Shown here piece by piece: positions 14,767 to 23,332 of a stretch of 64,000 nt of DNA. The DNA is from Streptomyces sp. R41 (GTDB lineage Bacteria; Actinomycetota; Actinomycetes; Streptomycetales; Streptomycetaceae). The notes under the pieces were generated by a model. That model did no database searches. It worked only from the letters and a program-made list of their open reading frames with translations, and was not told where the DNA came from. The translations under genes and the position numbers were made by a program. The stretch spans positions 3,906,001-3,970,000 of the forward strand of contig NZ_CP163443.1 of the NCBI RefSeq assembly GCF_041053055.1, given 5' to 3'. How positions within the stretch are numbered: the stretch's first letter is position 1; every line of letters begins with the position of its first letter.

Positions 14767-15948
14767 ATGCGCATTCCCCTGGGACCCGTCCCGCACCATG
14801 CGACGCCGTGCGCTGCACGTGGGCCGCACGTCCTGCACGTCACTCAGCCGGTCGAGGGCGGTGTCGCCCGGCTTCTCACGGACCTGGCGGCGGCACAGCT
14901 CGCCGCAGGGCTGCGCGTCACCGTGGCCTGCCCGCGAGGCGGCACGCTGACGGACGCACTGCGCGCGGTGGGCTGCAGGGTGCTGCCCTGGGACGCGACC
15001 CGCGCACCGGGCCTTCGGCTCCCGGGCGAGGTACGGCGGCTGGCGCGGATCCTCCGCGACGTGCGGCCTGACGTGGTGCACGCGCACAGTGCCAAGGCGG
15101 GGCTCGCGGCGCGGCTCGCGGTGCGCGGCCGACTCCCTACCGTCTTTCAGCCGCACGCGTGGTCGTTCGATGCCGTGGACAGAAATCTGGCCCACGCGGC
15201 TCTGCGGTGGGAGCGGTTCGGGGCGCGGTGGGCGGCGCGTGTCCTGTGCGTCAGCGAGGCGGAACGGCGTGCCGGGGAGCAGGGTGGCATCACCGCCCAG
15301 TGGCAGGTGGTCCCCAACGGCGTCGACACGTGCAGGTTCCGGCCGGAGGGGAACCGTGCTCGGTCCGGAGCGGGTCCGCTCGTCGTATGCGTGGGACGGC
15401 TGTGCCGCCAGAAGGGCCAGGATGTGCTCCTGGAGGCCTGGCCTGCCGTCGTGCGGCAGCTGCCCGCCGCCCGGCTGGTGCTGGTCGGCGACGGTCCGGA
15501 CGCGGAGCGACTGCACTCCGGTGCGCCCGCTTCGGTGGAATTCGCCGGCGCGGCACTCGACGCCGCCCCCTGGTACCGGGCCGCCGACATCGTGGTCCTG
15601 CCGTCCCGCCGGGAGGGCATGGCGCTCGTCCCCCTGGAGGCCATGGCGTGCGCCCGGCCGGTGCTCGTCACGGACGTGGACGGAGTGCGCGAGAGCCTGC
15701 CACCCGGCCATCTGCCGCACTGCCTGGTGCCGCCGGAGGACCCCGACGCGCTGGCGCGGGCGCTGACGGCGCTGCTGCGCCGCGCGCCGCTGCGCGCGGC
15801 GCTGGGCGCACAGGGCCGCGCCCACGTGCTCGCCGCCCACGACGTACAGCACGCCGCGGACGCGGTGATCGACGTGTACCGAGAACTGCTCGGCGTTCTC
15901 ACGCCGGTCGTCGTACCCAACCAGAGCAGGGTGTCCATCACCACATGA
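14767..15948 (+). CDS. GT4-family glycosyltransferase
   Basis: The 393-residue product starts at ATG 14767 with GGAAGGGAAG just upstream; the frame is open further left, but without a better start. It has the GT-B fold of family 4. The N-terminal domain contains the HVTQPVEGGVARLL loop and DVVHAHSAKAG. The C-terminal domain has VVCVGRLCRQKGQDVLLEAW, LVLVGDGPDAERL, and the donor-binding SRREGMALVPLEAMACARPVL with the EGMALVPLE motif. It would move a nucleotide-activated sugar onto a lipid-linked acceptor at the membrane. It is the first gene of the exopolysaccharide locus and is convergent with the cytidylyltransferase gene. Confidence 0.9.
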   Translation: MRIPLGPVPHHATPCAARGPHVLHVTQPVEGGVARLLTDLAAAQLAAGLRVTVACPRGGTLTDALRAVGCRVLPWDATRAPGLRLPGEVRRLARILRDVRPDVVHAHSAKAGLAARLAVRGRLPTVFQPHAWSFDAVDRNLAHAALRWERFGARWAARVLCVSEAERRAGEQGGITAQWQVVPNGVDTCRFRPEGNRARSGAGPLVVCVGRLCRQKGQDVLLEAWPAVVRQLPAARLVLVGDGPDAERLHSGAPASVEFAGAALDAAPWYRAADIVVLPSRREGMALVPLEAMACARPVLVTDVDGVRESLPPGHLPHCLVPPEDPDALARALTALLRRAPLRAALGAQGRAHVLAAHDVQHAADAVIDVYRELLGVLTPVVVPNQSRVSITT

Positions 15949-16094
15949 CTGCGGAGAGCACCGTTCCCTCTCCTGACCGGCAGCAATGTATGCGGTGAAT
16001 CCGGCTATGAAGGCCGACCGGCCGGCTCCAGAGCACGCCATGGCGCACTCAGGTCCGCTGGGCCTGTCGGAAGGGCAAGCGGCTGCAGCGATAT

Positions 16095-16610
16095 CTACGG
16101 CATTCTACTGATGGCTGATTTCCCGTCACGGCCGCCGGTCTCGTGAAGTGGCGACGTGGGATTTCCTGATGGCGCCTCGGCGGGATTCCGCTGGGCGAGG
16201 AGACCGAGTGCAGAACGCAGCAGCGTGCTTGAGGTATGCGCCGTGTAGGGGAAAAATACGACCTTCACGCCGAACTTCGAGAATTCTGTTTCGAGGGTGT
16301 TCCAGCGCTCCGTACCGAGCCAGTCGTCACCTTTGAAAATGACGTCGAAACCTACCTCCTTCCAGATTTCGAGCTTGTCGTCCACGGTGGCGACAAAGGT
16401 CTCGTCCACGTAGCGGACGCTGCGGACGATCTCCAGTCGTTCGGAGAGCGGCACGACAGGCGGCCTGCCCTTCAGGCACACCACCAGGTCGTCGGTGCAG
16501 ACACCGGCGATGAGCCGGTCGCAGTGTTCCCGGGCCCGGCGCAGGATGTTCAGGTGTCCCACGTGGAAGAGGTCGAAAACCCCTGGCGCGTACCCGAGGC
16601 GTTCTCCCAT
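16095..16610 (-). CDS. TagD/RfaE-like cytidylyltransferase
   Basis: The 171-residue protein has the nucleotidyltransferase signature GVFDLFHVGHLN with HVGH at 16-19. It also has RYVDETF, the KGDDWLG loop and a late SSTLLR motif, all close to glycerol-3-phosphate cytidylyltransferase (TagD) and related ADP/CDP-activating enzymes. It would couple a phosphorylated alcohol or sugar to CTP. The extra 35-residue tail after the core is low complexity. ATG 16610 overlaps the stop of the beta-propeller gene (TGATG) and has GGGAG 10 bases upstream. With the CDP-alcohol phosphotransferase at 22534 it could supply a phospho-alcohol substituent. The exact substrate is unknown. Confidence 0.85.
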   Translation of the reverse strand: MGERLGYAPGVFDLFHVGHLNILRRAREHCDRLIAGVCTDDLVVCLKGRPPVVPLSERLEIVRSVRYVDETFVATVDDKLEIWKEVGFDVIFKGDDWLGTERWNTLETEFSKFGVKVVFFPYTAHTSSTLLRSALGLLAQRNPAEAPSGNPTSPLHETGGRDGKSAISRMP

Positions 16611-18145
16611 CACCGCTCTCCCGTCGGTCGCTTTTTGGTGACTGCGGTCACTTCGAGCGGCTCCGATCGGGGCGTTGTGTGCTTTCCGTCGGTGACGGCG
16701 ATCGTGTAGCGATGACGAGAGCCGGGAGGGACGGAATCCGTGTACTTCATGTCCGGACGCTGCCACTCGACCGACTGCTGCTTCGGCGCGGCCACGAGAA
16801 CACCGTCTCGGTAGATCAGATATGTCAGCTCCGCGTCGTCCCTGTCCCATGCGGCACGCCAGGTGAGCGTGACGTTTCCTGTGCGAGAGCTCTCGCCCAT
16901 GAGTCGGGGAGCCGCTTCTGGGGCTTTGTTCTCAGGGCCGACCCCGAAGCGCGTCAAGCCCTGCTGGGGTTTGCCGTTGACCGTGGTGAACTCGCCACCT
17001 GCCCAGAGGATTTCGCCGACCATCACGAGCGCTCGGGGGCCAATTCCCTCACCGAGTCCGTCGTCGGTGTCGGGGAACCAGTGCAGGATGCGGCTGTCGC
17101 GGACCGATTGAGCCAGGAAATGCCGACGGGGTCCATCGGGGAATCCCCCCGGTGTAAGGCCGCAGTAGTGGGCGTGGGTTGCGCTGTAAAGGACGCCCTC
17201 GTGCACGACAACAGCCTGAGTGGCGCCCAAGCAGGTGTCCTTCCAGGCCATCGTGCCGTCGGACAGACGGCCGGCGATGCGGCCGTCGAAGATACCCGTC
17301 CCCGCGCCCTCGGCTCCCAGATAGAAGCGGTCGCCGTCGCGTGCCAGTGAAGTCACCGCCGACCTTTCCGGAAGCCAGTCCGGGAAGGAAGTCACGATCG
17401 AACCGTTCGTGGCATTCAAGGCGACCAGGGCCTGCTCCGGCTCGCCGTTGACGTTGTGGAAGTCGCCGCCGACGATCACCTTTCCCTGGTCGGGTACGGC
17501 CAGGATGGAGCGGACCGGCTCGTCGATGTCCGCCCTGAACGGCAACAGTGAGCCGCTCCGGCTGAACGACGCGATGCGCTTCCTGGTCTGGCCGTCGACG
17601 TCCGTGAATTCGCCGCCCAGGTACACCGTCGTGTCGGTGGTCTCGATGGCCCGCACCGGCCCCGCCATGGCGGGGCGGAAATCCTTGCGCAGCGAGCAGT
17701 CGGCCGTGTTGAGGGCGACCGCACTGGCCACCGCGGCGTGGTCGACCTTGCCGAACGATCCGCCGACATACAGCACCTTGCCGTCGCGCGACGCCTTCAG
17801 TGCCCGTACGGTCCCAGCGCCCTTCGTGAAGGAAGGGGCACACGGCAGCAGCTTGCCGGTAGTAGCGTCGAACGCCGCGAAGTTCTTCCGGGCGACCTCC
17901 TTCTCACCGGGCTCCGCACTCGGCGGGCGGACGCTGTCGAAGGTGCCGCCGACGTACACGACACCGCGTGCGTACTCGACGGACCAGACGATGCCGTCCG
18001 TCTGCCATGTCGCCAAGGAGGCGGCAGTCAGAGTCTTTTCGTCGCGCGCCTGCGCGCCGAAAGCGGTGGTGAGCGAAGCGGCCGCGGCTAGAACCACCGC
18101 GGAAGCCGTAATGGCGGTCCTGGCCGTGCTTCTTCTCAGGCGCAT
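16610..18145 (-). CDS. Secreted beta-propeller protein with C-terminal fibronectin type III-like domain
   Basis: This 511-residue protein has a signal peptide (1-33, ending GAQA). A propeller made of repeated GG-x-F motifs follows: GGTFDSV, GGSFGKVD, GGEFTDVDG, GGDFHNVNG and GGEFTTVNG, spaced roughly 45-60 residues apart. The last 100 residues (PEAAPRLMGESSRTGNVTLTWRA, later SRHRYTIAVTD) fit a fibronectin type III domain. No catalytic motif was recognised. Such proteins are extracellular and probably bind polysaccharide or wall. It is co-transcribed and translationally coupled with the cytidylyltransferase. A role in attaching or organising the exopolysaccharide is inference. Confidence 0.8.
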   Translation of the reverse strand: MRLRRSTARTAITASAVVLAAAASLTTAFGAQARDEKTLTAASLATWQTDGIVWSVEYARGVVYVGGTFDSVRPPSAEPGEKEVARKNFAAFDATTGKLLPCAPSFTKGAGTVRALKASRDGKVLYVGGSFGKVDHAAVASAVALNTADCSLRKDFRPAMAGPVRAIETTDTTVYLGGEFTDVDGQTRKRIASFSRSGSLLPFRADIDEPVRSILAVPDQGKVIVGGDFHNVNGEPEQALVALNATNGSIVTSFPDWLPERSAVTSLARDGDRFYLGAEGAGTGIFDGRIAGRLSDGTMAWKDTCLGATQAVVVHEGVLYSATHAHYCGLTPGGFPDGPRRHFLAQSVRDSRILHWFPDTDDGLGEGIGPRALVMVGEILWAGGEFTTVNGKPQQGLTRFGVGPENKAPEAAPRLMGESSRTGNVTLTWRAAWDRDDAELTYLIYRDGVLVAAPKQQSVEWQRPDMKYTDSVPPGSRHRYTIAVTDGKHTTPRSEPLEVTAVTKKRPTGER

Positions 18146-18815
18146 GGAACATCCCGGGTAGAAGGATAGGGGTGACGAGAAGGGGAGTGGGTGGGGCCGT
18201 TTGGATTCTGAGACGGCCTCATGTAGCGCGTCTGCGCAGCACGACGGAGGTCACTTTCCGAAAGTAGACGCCGGGGCCCCACGTCACCTGATTCGACAAG
18301 CGGGCTTGCCGCGAGATCCATCCGATTGGCACCCATCTCTGTCGTCGCCGTCTGAGTCCCGGGCGCCCCTTCCAAAACCGTGCGGCCGGTGCGGGCCATC
18401 ATCACGTCCCAGGTCCAGGACCAGTTGGTCACGTACCGCGGATCGAATCCGACGGTCACGTTTTCCAGCTCAAGTCGGACCGTCCGCTCACCTGCCCAAG
18501 CCCTATGAGCCCGGGCTCGACCCTTCGACCGGGTTCAGGTCCCGTGCGTGACCGGGCAGTTGGTGGATGCGTCCGGGCGAAGCCCCTCCGATCGCCCACG
18601 CGGAAGAGTCAGTAGCCGTTGTTGCTGAAGCTCGAATGGCCTAGGAAAAGGAGTCGCAAAGCACGATGGCAGTCCCCTCATGCGAATGTTGAGACGCCCG
18701 GCAGCGGACGATTGGTCACATCTCGAACTGCCAAAGGAATTGGCGTGGGAGTCCGCACGGGCGAGATCAGGTACCCGAGGTCTGGTACCCAAGCAACCGA
18801 GGAGGAGTGCTCGTT
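18146..18815. other. Gap containing a decayed sugar-transferase remnant
   Basis: This 670-base stretch between divergent secreted-protein genes has no intact gene. It holds the remnant described at 18365-18545. The part from 18546 to 18800 shows no coding signal beyond the ribosome site of the next gene. Confidence 0.5.
18365..18545 (-). pseudogene. Frameshifted C-terminal remnant of a WcaJ-like sugar-phosphate transferase
   Basis: Reading the minus strand, one frame gives RRVEPGLIGLGQVSGRSDLSW and a second frame continues DPRYVTNWSWTWDVMMAR. Together they align end to end with the intact protein at 33981-35450 (KPGLTGLWQVSGRSDLSW, then RYVDNWSWSWDVSVMAR). Relative to the intact gene, the remnant has two extra bases at about 18465 and a 3-base loss in the DV(SV)MAR region. 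Only about 55 residues of the catalytic domain end remain; no upstream part was found. This points to an older or second copy of the initiating transferase, lost by deletion. Confidence 0.8.
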
Positions 18816-19400
18816 ATGCGAGTTGCTGCCCGAGCAAAGACGCAGTCGCGACAGTTGAGATGGGGAGCACGGCTCGTCGGCGCCGGCCTGACCACGGCCG
18901 TGGCATTCGGCATGGCCGCCAGCCCCGCGTTGGCACAGGCGGTCCCCCGAGCGACGCAGGCGTGCAAGTCGTCGTGCCAGACGAACAACACGTCCTGCAA
19001 GCCGTGCCAGACAACCCACACGTCCTGCAAGCCGTGCCAGACGCCTCCCCCGCCTCCCCCGACCTGCCCCGCGGGCGCGACCGCGATCAGGGTGGACAAT
19101 CCTGTGACCGGACCCGTCACGATCCCCGGCGACGGAACCTTCCAGCTCACCGTCAGCAACACCGCCCAGGGAGAGGTATTCAGCTTCAGCATTCCCGCGA
19201 CTGATCACCGCGCCGCTGTCAAGGTCACCGCCACGGGCGTGACCGGCGCCGTCAACGTCTACACGTACGACAGTACGACGGGCCACCCCGACGGCATTGC
19301 GGCCGACGGACCGCTCCACGCACCGGTCAACCCGAAGACGGGCCTGTACGCGGACCTCAGCCGCATCGATTTCTGCGTCAAGCCCACCAAGTACGTCTGA
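18816..19400 (+). CDS. Secreted protein with Cys-rich CKPCQT repeats
   Basis: ATG 18816 has GGAGGAG eight bases upstream (18801-18807); an in-frame GTG at 18807 lies inside that site and is rejected. The product is about 194 residues, with a signal peptide (about 1-43, ending ALAQA). A 45-residue cysteine-rich stretch follows, with CKSSCQTNNTSCKPCQTT and two exact copies of TSCKPCQT, for seven cysteines in all. A Pro-rich linker then leads to a beta-rich domain (IRVDNPVTGPVTIPGDGTFQLTV onwards) with a final cysteine. The N-terminal array may form disulfide-stabilised turns or bind metal. No family was recognised. Confidence 0.75.
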   Translation: MRVAARAKTQSRQLRWGARLVGAGLTTAVAFGMAASPALAQAVPRATQACKSSCQTNNTSCKPCQTTHTSCKPCQTPPPPPPTCPAGATAIRVDNPVTGPVTIPGDGTFQLTVSNTAQGEVFSFSIPATDHRAAVKVTATGVTGAVNVYTYDSTTGHPDGIAADGPLHAPVNPKTGLYADLSRIDFCVKPTKYV

Positions 19401-19489
19401 CCCAGCGGCGACAGCATCGCCTGACGGCGCCGCACGACAGTGCCGACGGCAGGCGTGGGCACGTTCACGAACCGCCCGCCGCACACAGA

Positions 19490-19521
19490 TGTGGGGGCCC
19501 GGGACATCCCGGGCCCCCACA
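19490..19521. terminator. Strong bidirectional terminator
   Basis: TGTGGGGGCCCGGGA (19490-19504) pairs perfectly with TCCCGGGCCCCCACA (19507-19521) around a 2-base loop, between the convergent Cys-rich and beta-helix genes. Confidence 0.75.
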
Positions 19522-19689
19522 CGCGGGAGTCGGCGCCACTTGTGCGCTCGGCGGGCCGAACGTCAACGACCGCGGGCTTGCTGCGGCTGGGATTCCCGCC
19601 GCGGGCCGCGGTTGGGGTCTGAGCCTCGCACTGTCGGCTCCTTCGCCTGACGGGTGTCTTCGGGCCACTGTGCCGGCCCTGGTGCCGGG

Positions 19690-21051
19690 TCACGGATCCA
19701 GCGTTGTCGGGGTAGTCGCCGGCGTCGGTGTCGCCGGGGTGGCCGGTGTCGGTGCGGGGGAAGTGGATGCGGCCGAATCGTCAATACAGTCGACGAAGGT
19801 GACGAAACGCGTCCGGTCCGGGTCCTGCTCCACCAAGAAGTCGCTCTCCTTGTGGCTGCGCAGGAGGCACATGTCGTAACGCACTGCCTTGGGGATGTTC
19901 TCAATCGGCCCGGACGGCCGGTACTCGTGACAGCCGACCAACTGGCAGGACTCGTAGCGGATGAGCGGTCCGCGCGGACCAATGGCGTAGCGGTGGGGGC
20001 GCACCTCGGAGGAGAAGTCCTTGAAGGCGAGGGCGGTGTCGTCGCAGTCGTCAAAACGGACGGTTCCTCCCTTCCACGCGCAGTCGATGACCATCACGTC
20101 CGGGTCGCGCACCTCGAAACGGATGTCCTGCGCGTGGAAACGCTGCACGGAATCGTGATGCTGTCCGAGGGGGAAGCGGAAGAACGTGCTGGTCCTGCCG
20201 TACTCCGCGCTGTCCGTCGGGCGTCTGCCCGTGATGATGTACGAGCCGCCTTGGCAGGTGATCGACCCGCCATAGGCGAATTCCAGGAAGTTGCCCCACT
20301 CGTATTCGACCTTCATGTCGTTGAACCAGTAGTTGAGAAACTGGTCCTGGCTCTTCGGCTCCCGGCTTCGCTGCGAGAGGCCGGAGTAGAGAAACGCCCG
20401 GCGGTAGGAGCCACCGACATGGCACGCCTCCCAGCGCATCTCGGAGTTGGTGTCGGTGCCGTCCAGGGCCAGTCCGTACTCCCACTCACCCATCCACTCG
20501 CATTCCTGGAAGCGGTAGTCCTGCGCCTGTCCGGTCGAGTACGAGTAGAAGAAGGACGCTCCCGGAGTGGCCGACCGGAACTGCACGTTCTCGAAAGAGA
20601 CGTTGGCCCACACATCCTCGTTGCGGCACAGATAGGAGCCGGGGCCGGCCTCCGGCTGAAAGACGATCGTGGTGATGCCCTTGCCGGCGCCGCGGAAGCG
20701 CAGACCGTTCACCGGACGTTCGGGAGCGGTGCCGTTCATCAGCGCATTCGGGGATTTCACGAGGAAATTGCCCGGCGGGATGTCGATCACCGTACGGCCG
20801 ACACCTCGGTCGGTCCGGGAGACCGCGTACCGGTACGCCATCTCGAACGCTCCCCCGTCGTCGGTCCGCCCGTCGCCCGTCGCCCCGAAATCAGTGACGA
20901 CGTTCACCACGGACCGCAACGGGAAGGGGTTGCGAGCGGTACCGGGCCGGTCAGGGCCCGCGAACAGGGCTGTGCCGGCCAGCGTCGAGGCCCCGCGGCG
21001 CAGAAGGTGTCTACGGCTGAAGCCAGCTGATTCATCATCAAAGTCCGCCAT
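19690..21051 (-). CDS. Tat-exported parallel beta-helix (pectate-lyase-like) protein
   Basis: The 453-residue product has a twin-arginine leader (SRRHLLRRGASTLAG). VTDFGATGDGRTDDGGAFEMAY follows, the entry motif of the pectate lyase 3 / glycoside hydrolase 28-like right-handed beta-helix superfamily. The core runs to about residue 425 with regularly spaced beta-strand turns. The tail is a Thr/Pro/Ala linker (PATPATPTPATTPTT) without an anchor. These folds bind or cleave acidic or branched polysaccharides. No catalytic residues could be fixed. Its place inside the polysaccharide locus suggests a processing enzyme such as a lyase or deacetylase, but this is inference. Confidence 0.8.
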   Translation of the reverse strand: MADFDDESAGFSRRHLLRRGASTLAGTALFAGPDRPGTARNPFPLRSVVNVVTDFGATGDGRTDDGGAFEMAYRYAVSRTDRGVGRTVIDIPPGNFLVKSPNALMNGTAPERPVNGLRFRGAGKGITTIVFQPEAGPGSYLCRNEDVWANVSFENVQFRSATPGASFFYSYSTGQAQDYRFQECEWMGEWEYGLALDGTDTNSEMRWEACHVGGSYRRAFLYSGLSQRSREPKSQDQFLNYWFNDMKVEYEWGNFLEFAYGGSITCQGGSYIITGRRPTDSAEYGRTSTFFRFPLGQHHDSVQRFHAQDIRFEVRDPDVMVIDCAWKGGTVRFDDCDDTALAFKDFSSEVRPHRYAIGPRGPLIRYESCQLVGCHEYRPSGPIENIPKAVRYDMCLLRSHKESDFLVEQDPDRTRFVTFVDCIDDSAASTSPAPTPATPATPTPATTPTTLDP

Positions 21052-21234
21052 AATTCATCCAATACCCATTTCTGTCCCTACAGAGACCCCCAAGTAGGGC
21101 GAACTGGATGAGTTCGCAGACGTACTCGGACTGCTGTCGACAGCTGGCCGGCGCTGGGCGTTACCTCCGCCCCTCTTCTGCCTGCGGCTACGCCGGATGT
21201 TTGCAGTCCCTTCAAAGACCCCGTCTCCGGCACG

Positions 21235-22107
21235 TCACGAACGCGTGTCGAGGGCGTCGAGCAACCCTGCCGACTGCAGCGACCCGACCTTGCGGACGAA
21301 GAACATTCGGGAGCCTTCGATCGCGGGTAGTTCGGCAAGGGTCCGGGTGCCCTTGAGCAGTCGGTCCACGTAGTGGAAGTTGGTGAAGTCGGCGGTGACA
21401 CGCCCGGCCCTCGGCCGGGGTACCGGGTCCTCCACCTCGTTGCGCCAGCCGGTGTTCCAGAGAAGCGTATGGAAGAACATCTCGTCGGGCGCAAGCGTCG
21501 TACGGAACAGGTTCTCCCAGCGGCGGTCCTCGGCCTTGCCGAGAAGGTCCGCGACGCAGTCGGCGGTCAAAGCCGTCCACTGGCTTCCCGCCATCGGCTC
21601 GATGTCTCCGAACACAGAAGGCGTGCGCCGAGGGGCCATCTCCGAGATCCCTCTCCGCAACAGGGCGCGGGGGAGGTGGGTCAGCCCCGGTCCGGTCGGA
21701 ACGGCGTCGAAGTACCACCGCTTGAGGACTCGGCCCGCAGCAGCCGTGTCGTCGAGCACAGTGGCCGCTCGGCAGTGCTGCCGAAACGGAGCCGAAGCAA
21801 GATGCGCGGCGAATTCCTCCACCGGCCGCGCGGGGTAGCACTGCCCGGACAACAGAACGATGTGATCGGACGGTTGCGTGAACCGCAGTGCGGTGCGGTA
21901 CAGAGCAAGCGTTGCCCGGACGACCGAGAAACCTCCCCACCGAACGGCAACCCGCTCTCGGATGTACGTGGTCCGCGGCAACCCCGCGAAGTCGTCACCT
22001 GGTGACCGGGCGTCCACGTGGACGACAACCGGGTACGGCGCCAGTCGCTCGACCAGCCGAGGCAGCAGCTCGGGCTCAGTGTGGGCGAGCACGGCGAATA
22101 CCGGCAT
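21235..22107 (-). CDS. GT14-like (core-2/I-branching type) glycosyltransferase
   Basis: ATG 22107 follows GGAGGAAAG; the frame is open upstream but without coding character. The 290-residue protein begins MPVFAVLAHTEPELLPRLV and has VVVHVDARS, VRWGGFSVVRATLALYRTAL, and DHIVLLSGQCYPARP. These match bacterial members of the beta-1,6-N-acetylglucosaminyltransferase-like family GT14. GSQWTALT and the later LAPDEMFFHTLLWNT segment also fit. It has no signal peptide and should act in the cytosol, adding a branch sugar. It is separated from the beta-helix gene by 183 bases on the same strand. Confidence 0.85.
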   Translation of the reverse strand: MPVFAVLAHTEPELLPRLVERLAPYPVVVHVDARSPGDDFAGLPRTTYIRERVAVRWGGFSVVRATLALYRTALRFTQPSDHIVLLSGQCYPARPVEEFAAHLASAPFRQHCRAATVLDDTAAAGRVLKRWYFDAVPTGPGLTHLPRALLRRGISEMAPRRTPSVFGDIEPMAGSQWTALTADCVADLLGKAEDRRWENLFRTTLAPDEMFFHTLLWNTGWRNEVEDPVPRPRAGRVTADFTNFHYVDRLLKGTRTLAELPAIEGSRMFFVRKVGSLQSAGLLDALDTRS

Positions 22108-22533
22108 CGTTCTTTCCTCCCTCGCTCGTACTGGCATTTTCGCCCACGGTGGACGCAAGTCCCTTGGCCGCGTCATGGGCTCGCTGGCGCCGAGAGGAGA
22201 TGTCCCACGAATGGCGCCCTGGGAGAAACCCGGGGAAATGAGCCCGTCGTGCGCTGGATCTGTTTGGCCGGGCACTGTCCTGCATGCAGGAGCGTCTCCG
22301 ATCAGCCAAGCGATCCGACGTGACCGGCCGGGCCGCAACCCCGCGCGCCGGTCGATGAGCGCTACGTTGATCGCGGATGGCCGGCCCGGGGGACGCGCTG
22401 TTGGCGGCAGGGCGGCGCGACCAGCAACGATGTTCCGCCGCGCAGAATCCACCGACGGTTGAAGGCCATCTCGCCACCCAGTTCTGTCATAGTTACCCTC
22501 CATTCTAAAGTAGTTATGTAAGTAAGGATGGAT
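22108..22533. other. Divergent promoter region, AT-rich near the right end
   Basis: This gap between divergent genes contains no supported gene. The last 40 bases (about 22495-22530) are distinctly AT-rich, with TTCTAAAGTAGTTATGTAAG, and probably hold the promoter of the CDP-alcohol phosphotransferase. Confidence 0.45.
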
Positions 22534-23235
22534 ATGACCGAGTTTGTGGAGACGCTGAGGCAACTGTCGACGGCGCAGAAGCCGGCGAAGGGGGTGTCGG
22601 TCTATAGTCGGTTCGTCAATCGCCCGGCCGGCCGCGTCATGGCCGCGCTGGCCTCGCGGATCGGTGCGACCCCCAATCAGCTGACGCTGCTCGGCGCCTT
22701 GTTCACCTTTCCGGCCTTGGCGGCTGTGGCCCTGCTGCGACCCGGGCCGGTGATGTCGGTCTGCGTCTGCGTGGCCCTTGCCCTGGGCTTCGCCCTGGAC
22801 GCGGCAGACGGTCAGCTCGCGCGCAGTCAGTGCTCCGCGAGTCCGTCGGGTGAGTGGCTCGACCATGTCCTGGACTGCTTCAAGATCGTCACGTTGCACC
22901 TGGTGGTGCTGGTGACGTTTTACCGATTTTTCGTCCTTCCCAGTCCGGTCTTTCTGCTGGCCCCCATGGTTTTCCAGCTCGCGGCAGTGGTGATCTTCTT
23001 CGCCGGCATCCTCACGGAGAAACTCAAGCAGCGGACCGCTGCGGAAACAGGCAGCGGCATTTCGCCGGCGCTGGCGTCCCTGCTGCTCCTGCCGGTCGAT
23101 TACGGCACAACCTGCATCAGCTTTCTATTTCTGGGCAGCCAGGACATCTTCCTTGCCGTGTACTGCACCCTGCTGATGGCTCATGTCCTGTTCCTGGCCG
23201 CCTTCTTGGTGAAGTGGTTCCGCGAGCTGCGCTGA
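22534..23235 (+). CDS. CDP-alcohol phosphotransferase
   Basis: The start chosen is ATG 22534, with AAGGA at 22524-22528; ATG 22528 leaves no room for a ribosome site. The product of about 233 residues has five to six membrane helices. It carries the complete family signature D-x2-DG-x2-AR-x8-G-x3-D-x3-D: D89, D92, G93, A96, R97, G106, D110 and D114. The enzyme moves a phospho-alcohol from CDP onto an acceptor hydroxyl at the membrane. It is shorter than no family member and looks intact. With the TagD-like cytidylyltransferase in the same locus, a phosphoglycerol-like decoration of the polymer or its lipid carrier is plausible. A phospholipid synthase role cannot be excluded. Confidence 0.85.
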   Translation: MTEFVETLRQLSTAQKPAKGVSVYSRFVNRPAGRVMAALASRIGATPNQLTLLGALFTFPALAAVALLRPGPVMSVCVCVALALGFALDAADGQLARSQCSASPSGEWLDHVLDCFKIVTLHLVVLVTFYRFFVLPSPVFLLAPMVFQLAAVVIFFAGILTEKLKQRTAAETGSGISPALASLLLLPVDYGTTCISFLFLGSQDIFLAVYCTLLMAHVLFLAAFLVKWFRELR

Positions 23236-23332
23236 GAGCGGCTGCAAGGCAGGGGCCACCTCGAAGGAAGTGGGGCGGGCAGGCTGAGGGCAACGGCGCG
23301 GGTGTGAGCCCGGGCCGTGAGACGTGACGGGC

